From Lotmaria passim (lineage: Eukaryota > Euglenozoa > Kinetoplastea > Trypanosomatida > Trypanosomatidae): a stretch of DNA of 64,000 nucleotides. The notes under the pieces were generated by a model that saw only the letters and a program-made list of their open reading frames with translations, did not search any database and had not been told where the DNA came from. The position numbers and the translations under genes are program-made. The stretch is from positions 124,001 through 188,000 of the forward strand of contig CP140200.1 in NCBI GenBank assembly GCA_037349495.1, given 5' to 3'. Each line of letters opens with the position of its first letter. Within the stretch, counting starts at the first letter, position 1. This document shows positions 43,901 to 52,561 of the stretch, piece after piece.

Positions 43901-44842
43901 GGTGTCGTCTGACCGATGCGCCGGCATCACAAAGTAACCGGCGCGGTCGACCCAGGTGTTAAACGCGTCTTTCAACGAGCCGTCCCTGTTGTCTGGAGGC
44001 GTAGTTGCATCCTGCAGTGGCAGTGATACAGCGGCCGTGGAGTTCTTCCCGCGCTTCGAGTCCGCCGCGGCCGTTGGCGAGAGTAGCGCCTCCGTCGCCG
44101 CCGCGTTCTGCCGCTTCTCCGCCTCCAAGTTGTTCTCGCTTTCCGCATCTGTCGCGTTACGCGCACTCGCCTTCTCACTGAGCTCGTAAAAGCTGCACTC
44201 CTCTCGAGCGGCAGTGCCGTAGGTGTAGGCGTTCACCCACCGCGCGTAGAGATCGTCGGCGGCCTGTGAGGAGCGCGACTTCGTCGAGGTACGCCCGCGC
44301 TCCTCGACCGATCGCAGCGGCTGTGGCACCTCCTTCGGCAAAAGCCCGCGTGGGATCGTCACCACCGCCTCCCCTGCCGTGTCTACCGTCTTCCGCGATC
44401 GGGGAGGGATGTAGCCCTCGTCAATGCTAACGTGCAAGACGGGCAGGGCTGCCGCCGTCGTGGAGGATGATATGCTGGAGGGGCCGCCGACGCCCGGCCT
44501 GCTCTGGACGGAGCTTAACTGCGGAAGGGACTTGAGCGCGTGCGACTGGTCGGTAGAGGGCCGCTCGCTTCCGGTCCGGTGTATGGAGGATTTGCGCGAG
44601 TCGTGTGGAGACCTGCGCGAGTCGTGTGGAGACCTGCGCGAGTCGTGTGGAGACCTTAGCGAGTCGTGTGGAGACCTTAGCGAGTCGTGCGAAGACCTGC
44701 GCTCGCCGTCGCGTCTGCGGGAATGCGAGCACGAGCGTTTTTGCGAGTCATCCCGCTTTTCCTTTTTCGACTCGTCGTGCTTCGTCTTTGAGCCATCGTG
44801 CCCGCGCTTCCGTTGGTCGGCCCTCGTCTTTTCGCTTGGCAT
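37928..44842 (-). CDS. Giant protein with four tandem degenerate kinesin-like motor domains and a long disordered head
   Basis: 2304 residues, start MPSEKTRADQRKRG. The head (1-650) lacks the GSMYG array of its relatives. Instead it has five S-P-H-D-S-[RL]-R repeats (51-85), a Lys/Pro/Gln repeat stretch (471-502) and acidic Ser-rich sequence; one S-F-Y-E occurs at 217-220. Pseudo-motors lie at about 655-1028, 1086-1432, 1558-1900 and 1939-2304. Domain 1 has D-G-H-C-A-A-L-L-L-S-V-A-A-G-C-G-P-T-G-C-K, the nearest thing to a P-loop remnant in the window. Domain 2 has S-G-Y-N-V-A-L-V and A-T-S-P-L-F-G. Domain 3 has N-P-L-F-G-P-V-V, V-V-L-K-N-V and Y-A-L-R-G-P-C. Domain 4 has Q-G-C-N-T-A-L-I-I-A-D-G-V-G-S-N-A-G, V-L-K-Q-V and L-L-A-Q-A-L-G-G-E-S, strongly reminiscent of kinesin L-L-Q-D-S-L-G-G-N. 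No consensus Walker A, SSRSH or DLAG was found. Catalysis is unlikely. Confidence 0.95.
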   Translation of the reverse strand: MPSEKTRADQRKRGHDGSKTKHDESKKEKRDDSQKRSCSHSRRRDGERRSSHDSLRSPHDSLRSPHDSRRSPHDSRRSPHDSRKSSIHRTGSERPSTDQSHALKSLPQLSSVQSRPGVGGPSSISSSTTAAALPVLHVSIDEGYIPPRSRKTVDTAGEAVVTIPRGLLPKEVPQPLRSVEERGRTSTKSRSSQAADDLYARWVNAYTYGTAAREECSFYELSEKASARNATDAESENNLEAEKRQNAAATEALLSPTAAADSKRGKNSTAAVSLPLQDATTPPDNRDGSLKDAFNTWVDRAGYFVMPAHRSDDTNKTGIANEAEADREQTDAVKNEETEGKEDTSQMQAVTQRSSAAAAAAQTSYSSLARSQSPSVGDFFKSNTLFQSSESVVKAFTPTLWPLAQSDATVKGCPLNRLWTPSPGPSEHGSGGLPNELYPMPSHPSCKSTASSRPTYPSQPKLAVKPQPEPQPEPALKPQPKPQPKPQPKPAVKRELPPPLELSAAPAQKAIPLMEDGLTPDLDLSDNDSRHFVSVSHLPCTIDNASCSAGSLWLPGGDSNREMGDEFTEGAQDSASDDGRSEAMPVERTVECTNPSQQQAVKPDVEESSLMAMSQVEFTVASASAVQPQPQRGGDGRLRSSMRFRRNGHSASVIGARRALTLLLVKDAAQPLAVARDGTRVTLRPTATGKLVAGTTTVTVDEAVAVPGSEMGIHASLLREVAEAVQDGHCAALLLSVAAGCGPTGCKAVEDTLGLLLASMVRRQTQVKEDGRQRGTAMGGNAFYFKMEVSIALIQRGMLTKDLIVNREKGLGAVTPTRPIASPLLSSWCDNTMFQSVRSGNQIKTLLQPVQAWLAKSPEEAEKAKEVICVYVALRQLNNMTDSEDRRTLTLSSLLIYVSRAPDGAVGFLRDRSAATTLQRSLFRRVGDGCFTVVAACVRDGGDRAAAYAAFCADACTLPNNGFVSGNVRRYMNTLRKAAAEAAAQADNADALERLRKQQRQNLRNDILRDMTCLLRDPADCAIPFYPDRIASREEAENGLAAVGVSSSGVLVQNTPSSHHSIHIPNTREALEMFGDCRVHTVAVRSAKKACGYELVSGTDSGLVRLADGAVFHVDELRPRQTLPPLHALPIATYTSALCTLFTSGYNVALVSFDGRSSNVFSSSVWYVLAEAIDRALNKPNVQRRDVRIAFSVVHGSGEALDLMEPGATIVPLQVATSPLFGAAVYTSTLHSVTSQDMLRELLIAVAPTAAQSWTPDAFLHVLLINLFSTGDDTFVSSLSVSVFGSHATMCQRVLSNGQSASSEQDGTPLHPGVLRLHYGLLSGPAASVFLTSLNNQEDSDSAMTIVDRDVPRLSKATCQSGSVRDFVRRTKSGLEKQRLKATAAPAAQQADFARTERRIMGILDDIIPLLAPGSTVFPKAYLTEQATAVPISPQHQQQPQQRQRGGVDVKTGPQSVAEPPPDARERSTGAVPSAIAPVRPDVVSAAAAGLARNGNINTKKGQPQRKEDSTGTGASVSHDGLPSGRDSGNAGADGAAETTAAGGASSHPHWVLGLELGGSAAMEVQATGVELEWAPTKERFETDGVLFYNSAQSDVKYLFTENCEAMQQQRADACAARSCAILGLVDGGGSAPDLHVRTQPLWRCFTALVLNSAFPSDGDGTSWKDGSELHIRMCAVQDRTVLYDFLQDSEDAGTTGEAVKLPAKVALAANPLFGPVVRNTTVMRAGNQQECQCVFRSGLDALNGLAGEYPSGTIIIASVVLKNVTDNDIFFSSISAFGVRIGKDLPALRDVLAMDPKGGAPPSLYHYALRGPCHLLCLTTLDSSANVHCVEALRLSQGVRYGTAQPVPVGSLRKCLQEQQDVLARPTTTAQARANTEHVVRQLAKMMSDPFAPIVIFPFDDDGVSVVSQNNANRCSFQRMQNGAGDVSAVLGDSGACCRVTAVVTAAGKSGTPTVDARAETNTVRVAGTSYPFSEVVLRASNSSVLRPSLISSIVQRVQQGCNTALIIADGVGSNAGAALLSRLVSAFIRNTGDNGRGVNTTLFMSITAAHFPAAGGEGGSSQRAMVKDLFSAETQFYPLQVAYSPFFGSCVNGARFSSLNRIGDVYLTLKDAQKACSYLKATLVVVIVLKQVSRAANGNVQDVLMSSLFSVISTVETSNGVCACDVFNEMLDLRDAALAAPSSDDPRVAAWRGCLLAQALGGESFTYGLVGLTGSADAAEAATMMKFGARLMHVSCQVPTKSSAVDIAERAKQKLEEGHESSEGEPSTTTVPVPWNWHEVKAEAEEMLNSPDTCKPRAFLCS
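44588..44692 (-). repeat. Five 21-bp in-frame tandem repeats (SPHDSRR heptads)
   Basis: Five nearly identical 21-base units encode S-[PS]-H-D-S-[LR]-[RK] at residues 51-85 of the gene starting at 44842. Each carries a serine beside Arg and His, so it resembles a basic, phosphorylatable RS-type stretch. Copy number is likely variable between strains. Confidence 0.93.
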
Positions 44843-47800
44843 TTTTCTTTTTTTTTTTTTGGAGGGGGGAAGAGGTGGTTGCGTGTGTGCGCAAAAGAGC
44901 AGCAGTAGCCGTCAGAAGCCTGAAACAACGAAAAACAAGAAAACAGAGTAGTGAAATACTTGTGCGTCGACAACAGCAGTTTAAAAAGAAAAAAAAGAAA
45001 AAAAAGAAAAGAATATACACACTAAGAAACGAGGGCAGGTGTGTCTGCTTCGTAATGTGCTGTCGAGAGAACAGAAAAAAGAAAGAAAGAAAGAAAGAAA
45101 AAAAAGAAAAGACGAGACACCGGGAAGAAAAAAAGAGAGAGAACGGCAAAACGAACTCTACAATGCGTACAGAAGGAAGAAAGAGAAAAACACGGAGTCA
45201 CTGAAGCGCGAACGCAGCCACTAAAAAAAAAAAAAAGAAAGAAAGAAAGAAAGAAAGAAAGAAACACAGAACAATGAAACAGGACGAACAACTCAATACA
45301 CTCGTGCGTGAAGACACCGAGAGAGAAGTTTTTAAAAAAAAAAAAAGAAGACAGAACAATTAACTAGCTACAGTACCGACGCACAGAAAAGAACTACGCG
45401 TCACAACAACAATAAAAATAGGCAACGCTAAAAGGAACAAAGCAATAAATACAAAAAAAAAAGTGAAAAGGAATAAAAGGTGGGACAAACTGAACTGAAG
45501 CACAAGCGTTAATTTTGTTTAGAAATGAAGTAATGACGCGCGTCCCGCTGTCAGTACAAGTAGACGGTGCTTGTCAAATCGTCGAGGCGCGCCACTCTCC
45601 TTTTAATTTGTGAAACTGTGTTTGCGTGAAGCTCTAGTTCTGAAGTTTGTGCGTATTTTCGTTAATGTGTACGTATGATGAACACCTCGAAGCAGAACTA
45701 CTGCCCTTGGGGTCAACTGTTCAAATCAACAAAAACAGCTCTTTAGAAAAAGAGCAGAATGCCTGAAATAGGGGAAAAAGGAGGCGTTCTTGTGTACTCA
45801 CTTATCGATGCTCAAAACAAAAAAAAGGGTACGAATAAACGGTGGGAATGTCAGTGCTCGAGAACCCACTACGAAATGCACGCAGAAAAAAAAAAGGCGA
45901 AAAGATGGAAACGGAAGAAGCCGAGTAAAAGTGTGGGACTCTATTTTCTTTTTTTTTTTTTACGGCATTGATGAGAATGCATTTTTGAGTAGTTGGTTTT
46001 CCCCTCAGCAGCCAACATGTGCTGAAAGCCACGTTTATCAAGGTGGACTGGGCACTGCTGCCGACAGATTGTACTTTCTTCTCTCTTCAAGAAAGGAGCT
46101 GTGACGTGCGTTTAATTGCAAAACCTCAGCCAATGCGAAGTAAGAAAAGCGACTACACCGACACGCACGAAAAGAGGACGCGTTGCTTCTCGTTTTCCTG
46201 CACTCGCTCTTTCCCGTCCTTTTATTCAGATAACGAGGGATTGACGATGGCGCGCTTACACCGAGAAGGAAAAAAAGCTGTTGCTACTGCGCATGTTTGT
46301 TTAGTTTCTCTATGTCACACCATTCACTTTGACAAACAGAATAAGAGAGCGACTAAATAAAAGCAAAAAGACGAGTCAAAGAGGAATAGAAAAGATCGGA
46401 ACTTGAAAAGAGAGAAAGAAAAAAAAATGTATGCTAACAGAAAGGAGAACACAAAGAGAGAAGCACCAGAAAAAAAAAAATGTAAAGCCTGGGAGGCAAA
46501 AAAAAAAAAAAGGAAGGACCAGCGGTTAGGAAAAGAGAAAAAAGCACGTGGTAAAAGTGTACTTTAAATAACTGTAAACAGCAACAATCGGAAAAAAGTC
46601 ACCGCTTATACACAGAAAACAACAAAAAAAAAGTGCAAAAAAGAAAACCGCGGATGTTGGTCGTGTTTAGTAAACAAAAAAAAAAATGGAAAAAAAAAAA
46701 GAGGTAACTCACGCTGCCTACGCACCCTTAATAACAATAATGAGACCAAAAAAAAAAAAAAGAAAAAAGAAAAAAGTAATCTGCACTGAGAAATGGAAAA
46801 AGCAGCCGCTCATTGCTGTTTGCCTCGCCGCGTGCAAGCATCGGAGGCATCAGCAAAAGAAAAAAAAGGGAAACCACCTCCACATCGCCTCACAACGCAA
46901 TCACAACAAAAGCTACCCCCCCCCCTTTCCAAAAAAAAAAGGCGGGGGGAAAACAAAAAATACAAGAGAATCATAGAAGGCAACAGTAACAGAAAACTGA
47001 AAAGGCAAGAAAGAAAAAAAAAAAAAAGAAAGTAATGAAAGCAAACCACATAATCCAAAGATGACCTGCGGGTGTCAGTCGGTGTATCCTGCATTCCTAA
47101 ACGATGCTCGACAACGCAGAAAGCACAAGCCGACGTTCCAGCAGCAACAACGAAAAGAGAAAAGCGCATCAGATGTTCTCCCTTTTCTCTCTTGTCAGAC
47201 GGCAGGAAAAAGAAAATAAAGAGCGTTGCATGCTGTGTGTCTACATATATGTGTGTACCTTCTTGCACCCTCGTTGACGTTGCCTCAACCAAAAAAAAAA
47301 AAAGTAGAAGACGTGATACTGAAAGCAGCAAATGAGAAAAAAAAAAAAAAGATGTACTAGATCGCTAAGTAGTTTTATAGTTCAACGTACAAATACCAAG
47401 AACAGCAAACTCATTTAACAAAAAAAAAAAAGTGGAGGAAACTCATTTGCGCAGTTTGTCCAAAGAAACACCTTCACACACACACACACAAAAAAAAAAA
47501 AAGACATCATTCTGAAAACAACAGAAGGAATCACTGATCCAACATTATAGCGATTCAACAGCGGGCCGAGTAAACAACGAGAGCGCAGAATACAACAAAA
47601 AAAAAAGCGGAAGAAAAACGAGAATGTTCGTTGCTTGGCTGCTGGTCTTTCAAAAATGGAAAAAAAGAAAAGAGCAGGTTTGTTTTTCCTTTGCAAAATA
47701 AAGAAGGAGAAAAAAAAAAAACAGAAGAAGTGTCACATCGCCAAGGGAGCAATCTTAAATTCTCTTTTTTTTTTTCTTCTTCTTTACTTCACCAAACTTC

Positions 47801-48699
47801 GAAAAGAAAGGATACTGTAAACATGACAACGTAAAAAAAAAAAAAGAAAATGAAACAATACCCGTACACGAGGCTCGCAAAAGGAGGGCGTACTGCTTGC
47901 AAAACACATTTTTTTTTCTTTTTCAAGCTACCCCTCCAGATCAGCGTACGTGGAAACAAAGATCCCTATGTGTAGAGCCACAGCTACAGGGGACCACCAC
48001 AATGCAGAAAGTAAAGATACCAGAAATCAGACTATGAAAAAAAAAAAAGGTAATATATATATATATATATATATATAGTGAATTCCTCTACAGTTGTTTG
48101 CTGTATCGTGAATACTCGTAAAAAAAAAAAAAAAAAGAGAGACGCTTTTTCCCCTGCTAGTATCCTTGAAATAAGAGGAGAAACAGTAGAGAGTTGTGAA
48201 AGTACGTCTGGTCATCGAAACAAAAAGGGGGGCAGAGACAGTGACACTACTCCGATATGACTTAGCACTGCATTATTGAGCGTCCTCTAGTGAATATCAA
48301 GGATTAAAAAAAAAAAAAAGCAGCTGAACATGGAGGTGGGGAAAAAAAAAGCTAGAAAGAAGGAGAAGTAACGAAACACCGGAGAAAAGGAAATAGTAAA
48401 CTAACTGGTGTCCGCTTTTCGTTGTTTTGGGTGGCGGTGGAGGTCTCTCTAAATCACTGTTGTGGAAGAGGAAAAAAGAAGTCTCAGATACATAGCTGCA
48501 GCTCTATATCAATGTGCAGGGCTTTTTTTTTTTTTTAACACTCAAGACTTGAAAAAGCAGCATAAGACAAACAGTGAAGGAAAGGCGCCGACGACCAAGG
48601 TGAAGAAAGAGACGAAGAAGCCAACGACGCCGGCGCGTTCTCGCTGAGGGAAGAAAAGAAGCAGCGTCAAATGGCGTGTTGGCCTCGTTTTTTTTTTTT
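44843..48699. other. Longest intergenic region, A-rich, no supported gene
   Basis: About 3.9 kb. It contains GAAA microsatellites near 45078-45103 and 45233-45263, a CA repeat at 47477-47490 and an AT repeat at 48053-48077, plus dense A10-A16 runs. Frames of up to 173 codons on the minus strand lack ATG or are Phe/Leu strings. No RNA gene seen. Confidence 0.7.
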
Positions 48700-49692
48700 T
48701 TAAACGTCAGTCTCCCCCTCCTCCTCCTCCATCTCCTCATTTTCAGAAAACGCGTCGCTGAGGTTGCTGTAAGAGTGGATCTCCTCCTGGGCGTAAATCT
48801 GCGGCACCACCGGTGCTTCCTCCACCATTCCGCCGTACATCGGTGCCTGGAACATAGGCATCTGTGGCGGCATCGGTTGTGGCGGTACCGCCCCCTGCGG
48901 CTGCGGAAAAACGTCGTCGATGTCGCGCTGCTTCCCGCCATCCTTCGTGCGAATCTCCACATCGCCCCACTGCTCGCCGTTGCGCATCGCCGCGTGCCGC
49001 TTGAAGTTGATGCCGCCGTAGCCGGTAGCGGAGCGTCCGTCAACGTTGCGGCGATTCGTGACACGGCGCGGCTTGCCGACGTCCTCGCCGTCCTCGATAT
49101 CGCCGCGGTAGCTCTTGATGGCCCTGAGCCCGTCCATCTTGCGCACCTCATTACGCGACGCCATGTCGCCGTAGTACTCCTTCAAGTCATCCGCGTCATC
49201 TCCGAGGCAGTGCATGCTCATGCCGCCGCGGGTGCTGATGGACACCTGCGTATCGCGCTCACGGTTGCCGAAGAAGACACTGCCGTGCCGCGCCATCCCG
49301 CTGCCATCGCTCTTCTTGATGGAGCGGGTGGAGCGGAGTCGGCTCAAGCTTTGCTTCCGTTCCGCCCCAGGCGGGGGACCGGAGAAGCTCTTCTTCGACT
49401 TCAGCGGCGAGGTGCTGTCGTCCGCGGGCGGCTCCACGAAGCTCTGCACGTACTGGCCCTCATTCGGGTAGTTGCCGCCATCCATGTTACCACCGCCGTT
49501 CGCCATCATCATCATCTGTTGCTGCTGCGCATACGCGTCCTGCTGGCCGTACGGGTAGAAGCCACCGTCCGCCGCGTAGAGCGGCATCATCGGCTGCTGC
49601 TGGTAGTCGTAGCCTGGCCCACCAGGGTAGCCCATGTCTCCCGCATAGCCTTGGTCGCCTGCATAGCCCTGATTGTAGCCACCGTAGTACAT
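48700..49692 (-). CDS. Short Tyr/Gly-rich phosphoprotein-like protein with SFSGPP block
   Basis: Function not recognised; 330 residues from the ATG at 49692 (MYYGGYNQGYAG). The frame opens upstream to 49827 without family support. Residues 1-70 are Tyr/Gly/Gln/Met-rich with two Q-G-Y-A-G-D type repeats. Residues 95-125 hold L-K-S-K-K-S-F-S-G-P-P-P-G and A-E-R-K-Q-S-L-S-R-L-R-S, related to the K-V-S-F-S-G-V-P block of the proteins at 3825-4928 and 6988-8286. Residues 130-260 are mixed polar and look the most compact part: R-H-G-S-V-F-F-G-N, K-M-D-G-L-R-A-I-K-S-Y-R-G-D, and G-G-I-N-F-K-R. Pro/Met-rich sequence with A-P-M-Y-G-G follows, and the tail is very acidic (E-E-M-E-E-E-E-G-E). It sits between two giant pseudo-motor genes, so it is part of the same array. 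Confidence 0.92.
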   Translation of the reverse strand: MYYGGYNQGYAGDQGYAGDMGYPGGPGYDYQQQPMMPLYAADGGFYPYGQQDAYAQQQQMMMMANGGGNMDGGNYPNEGQYVQSFVEPPADDSTSPLKSKKSFSGPPPGAERKQSLSRLRSTRSIKKSDGSGMARHGSVFFGNRERDTQVSISTRGGMSMHCLGDDADDLKEYYGDMASRNEVRKMDGLRAIKSYRGDIEDGEDVGKPRRVTNRRNVDGRSATGYGGINFKRHAAMRNGEQWGDVEIRTKDGGKQRDIDDVFPQPQGAVPPQPMPPQMPMFQAPMYGGMVEEAPVVPQIYAQEEIHSYSNLSDAFSENEEMEEEEGETDV

Positions 49693-52561
49693 TGCACGAG
49701 AACTGCTGTTTCGTACTTCTGTTTTTTCCTTATGTGTGCAATCACGTGTTTTCTCTGTGCAGAGTGTTTTTTTTTTCCGTGAGGTGCGGAAATGCGAACG
49801 CAGTTGAAGGCAAAGCGGAATAAGCAAAAAGGGGAGCTTTACGAGTGGTTAAAGCTCTCAGGTGCAAAGCAGGGGCACACTCATGCAACGCCAAACGACG
49901 AAGAGAAAGGAGGGAAAAGTTAAAAAGAAAGAAAGGCAGAGCGCTGAGATTTGAGTCGTGCCGACTTCTTTTGGTTTTTCTAACAGGCTCGTCAGCAGGA
50001 AAGTGCGAAGATGATCGTGAAGGCAGCGTCATGCGCAGTACACGCGAAACAAAAAAAAAGGGGGAGAAAATAAGCAATAATAGGGAAGCAGAAGACGAGA
50101 GGATAGTAGAAAGTAAGTCACCGGGGAAAAAAAAATGAACATGAAGCAAATGTTTGGCATTCAAGGAAAAGAGCAAAGAGTGACATGAAAGTTATGGGTG
50201 AACTTACGTTGAGTGCAACCCTGGTGACATTCAACCCCTTCCACATCTTTCTGTTCACACTCTTGCGGTGAATCGTAATTTGCATGCGACACAAGCATTG
50301 GACAAGCGTCTGAAAAAAGGAAAACTGACGATCCTATGTAAATATGTTGTTGTTGTTTTAGGGGGAGTCCGCTTCCTCGAATACAGCATTAACTGTACAA
50401 CAGCTCATGAGATGGTAATAACGATAAATAACAAAAGAAACGATCCTGATTTCTCCAAGAACCTCTGTCGTGGTGGTCACAACGGAGGAAACGGGGGAAA
50501 AAAAAACGGAGGAAACTTATGAGTGAAGGAGAGAGAGCTCGTGTTCCCAAAGATAAGCATAGGAAAAGAGGATACAGAGGAGAAGGAGAGGTAAGAGAGG
50601 CAACGCGAGAATCAGGAATAGAGAGAGAACCTTCCCGTCACCATAGGTCAGCCAGTCAAGGCGATCCTCGAAAAGCTCAGCTTGTCATCGACAACCCCCA
50701 ACTTCTATCTTCCACTCTTAACGAGAGACTCTGGCACAAAAGAGAAGGGAAAAGCTGAAAAAAAAAAACTAGGTAACTGCTGGCGCACGCTGCTTCTGAG
50801 CAGCTCCCCTCATGCCACGTTTAGCTCCCAAGTGCTAGGCGCGGTGTGCTGTCACCCAAAAGGCGCTTCCATATTTTCTTTTTCACCCTCCTTCTTCTTT
50901 CCCGCGTGTTCCGACGTAAACTCCGGTTGTTCTATGTTTAGGCCTTTCAAAAAGAAAACTATGTCGTTGTTGACTGCTCGTTTCGTATCTCTTCTCTTTT
51001 GCGTTACGTGTGTTCGAAAGTCAGTTGAGAAACCAAAGTATGGGCACGAGCATCTTTGCCGACGCGCAAAGCGCAACAACAGAAAGAAACAACAATAAAA
51101 AAAAAAAAAGACAATAATGATAAACTGAAAATGAATGAATGGAAAAAAAAAAAAACTGCTCATTGCCCACCACTAAAACCAACGACAAATGAAAAAAAAA
51201 AAGTGCGCCAGCATTCTGGCAGGAACAAAACTAGAGAAAAAAAAAGTACATATATACGCATATACAAAATAAAAAGTGCTGAAAGCTGCGGTGAAAGCCG
51301 AAAATGGCTTTCAGTTGAAAGAAAAGAAGAAATGCAGCAGAAAGAAAAATGGTTCGGTGAAAGTACATTTAATTCAATAAAAAAAAAAAAAAAGAGAAAC
51401 TCTGGATTGCTATTCAAGAGCTGGGCAACAAACAAAAGCACTCAATTTGCTTTTTTTCCCCCTTTCGAATGGTTGAAATCCGTAGTACACATGGAAACAA
51501 ACAGCAAAAAAAAAAAAGGAAAAGAAGAAGAGCAGAAACAAAGGGCTCATATAATTGAAATAAAATAAAAAAAGAAAAACAACTGAGAGAGAAAAAACAG
51601 GCGAGTAATAAAAAAAAAAAAAGCCGTGGACGAGGAAGGAAGTGATCACATCGACGGCCATATCGTGTGACGCCTTCTTCCTGTTAAATATGTTACTTCC
51701 TTTTTTTTTTTTTCCAACCCCCACTTGGAACACAAACCTCACATGCAACAACAGAAAAAAAAAAAACAAAGGATATAACGATACTAGTCTCCCTAGAAAC
51801 ACTGCCTGACAGTTTAGTGTACTTCAACTGTCCGAGTAAAAAAAAAAAAAGAGGAAAAAAAGAAAAAAAAAAAAAAGTAGCCAGAGAACTGAAGCCAATC
51901 AACAAGCAAGCTGTTTCATGTTCCTTCTCAAGGAAAGAAAAAGCGCGCATCGCATCTGTTCTTCTGGCGTCACAAGCGCTCTCTCCAAAGTACAAAAGAA
52001 AGAAACAAAGAAAAAAAAAAAAAAGGAGAAACAAACACACAAAACAACGGTAGAAAAAAAAATAAAATAAATAAATAAAAACAGCTTTCTACATTCAGCA
52101 CCAATTTAACAAAAAAAAAAAAAAGGTAGAGCAAACATGAAAAAAAAAAAAAACAGCCAGAGCGAAAAAGACAAGGGAAAACAATGAGTAAAAAAAAAAA
52201 AAGAAACAATGCGGATGACGCTGTACTAGAACTCCTATCTTCAGCAGTAGAAAAGTGGTTACGGTACAGGCCAAATAAAAGACAAGGCGGTGCAGAAGAA
52301 TCTCTAGTTAGGATTGAAGTCGTAATGGTGAAAACAGAAAAAAAAAAGAGTAGAGAAAATGGTTGAACGAAAATGGAAGCAAGTGCATCTTTGTCGTAAA
52401 TGGTTTACGAGAAACAAAGAAACAAAGCCTTAAAAAAAAAAAAATGTACAGCTGCAATGTCGCGTCCCGCCAGTGCGTGTGACGACACAGGCAACACTAA
52501 TACGAGACAGTAATAATAGCAGTAGATACATCAGCTGTCAATTCACTGTTTTCTACGTTGT
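49693..52561. other. Intergenic region, A-rich, no supported gene
   Basis: About 2.9 kb of A-rich + strand DNA, with A10-A15 tracts especially dense at 51090-52210. No RNA gene or convincing coding frame seen. Confidence 0.7.

Noticed and set aside
37928-44842. A-A-G-C-G-P-T-G-C-K considered as a working Walker A motif
   Set aside because: The glycine pattern is near GxxxxG, but the following residues are C-K-A rather than K-[ST], and no switch motifs accompany it; kept only as a possible remnant.
46019-46360. 113-codon + strand open frame in moderately GC-balanced sequence
   Set aside because: Opposite strand to every supported gene, no domain or motif, and a start codon not supported by nearby processing signals.
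46810-47331. 173-codon minus-strand open frame in the longest intergenic region
   Set aside because: No ATG at its 5' end (TTG), Phe/Leu-rich tract sequence, and no resemblance to any family member.
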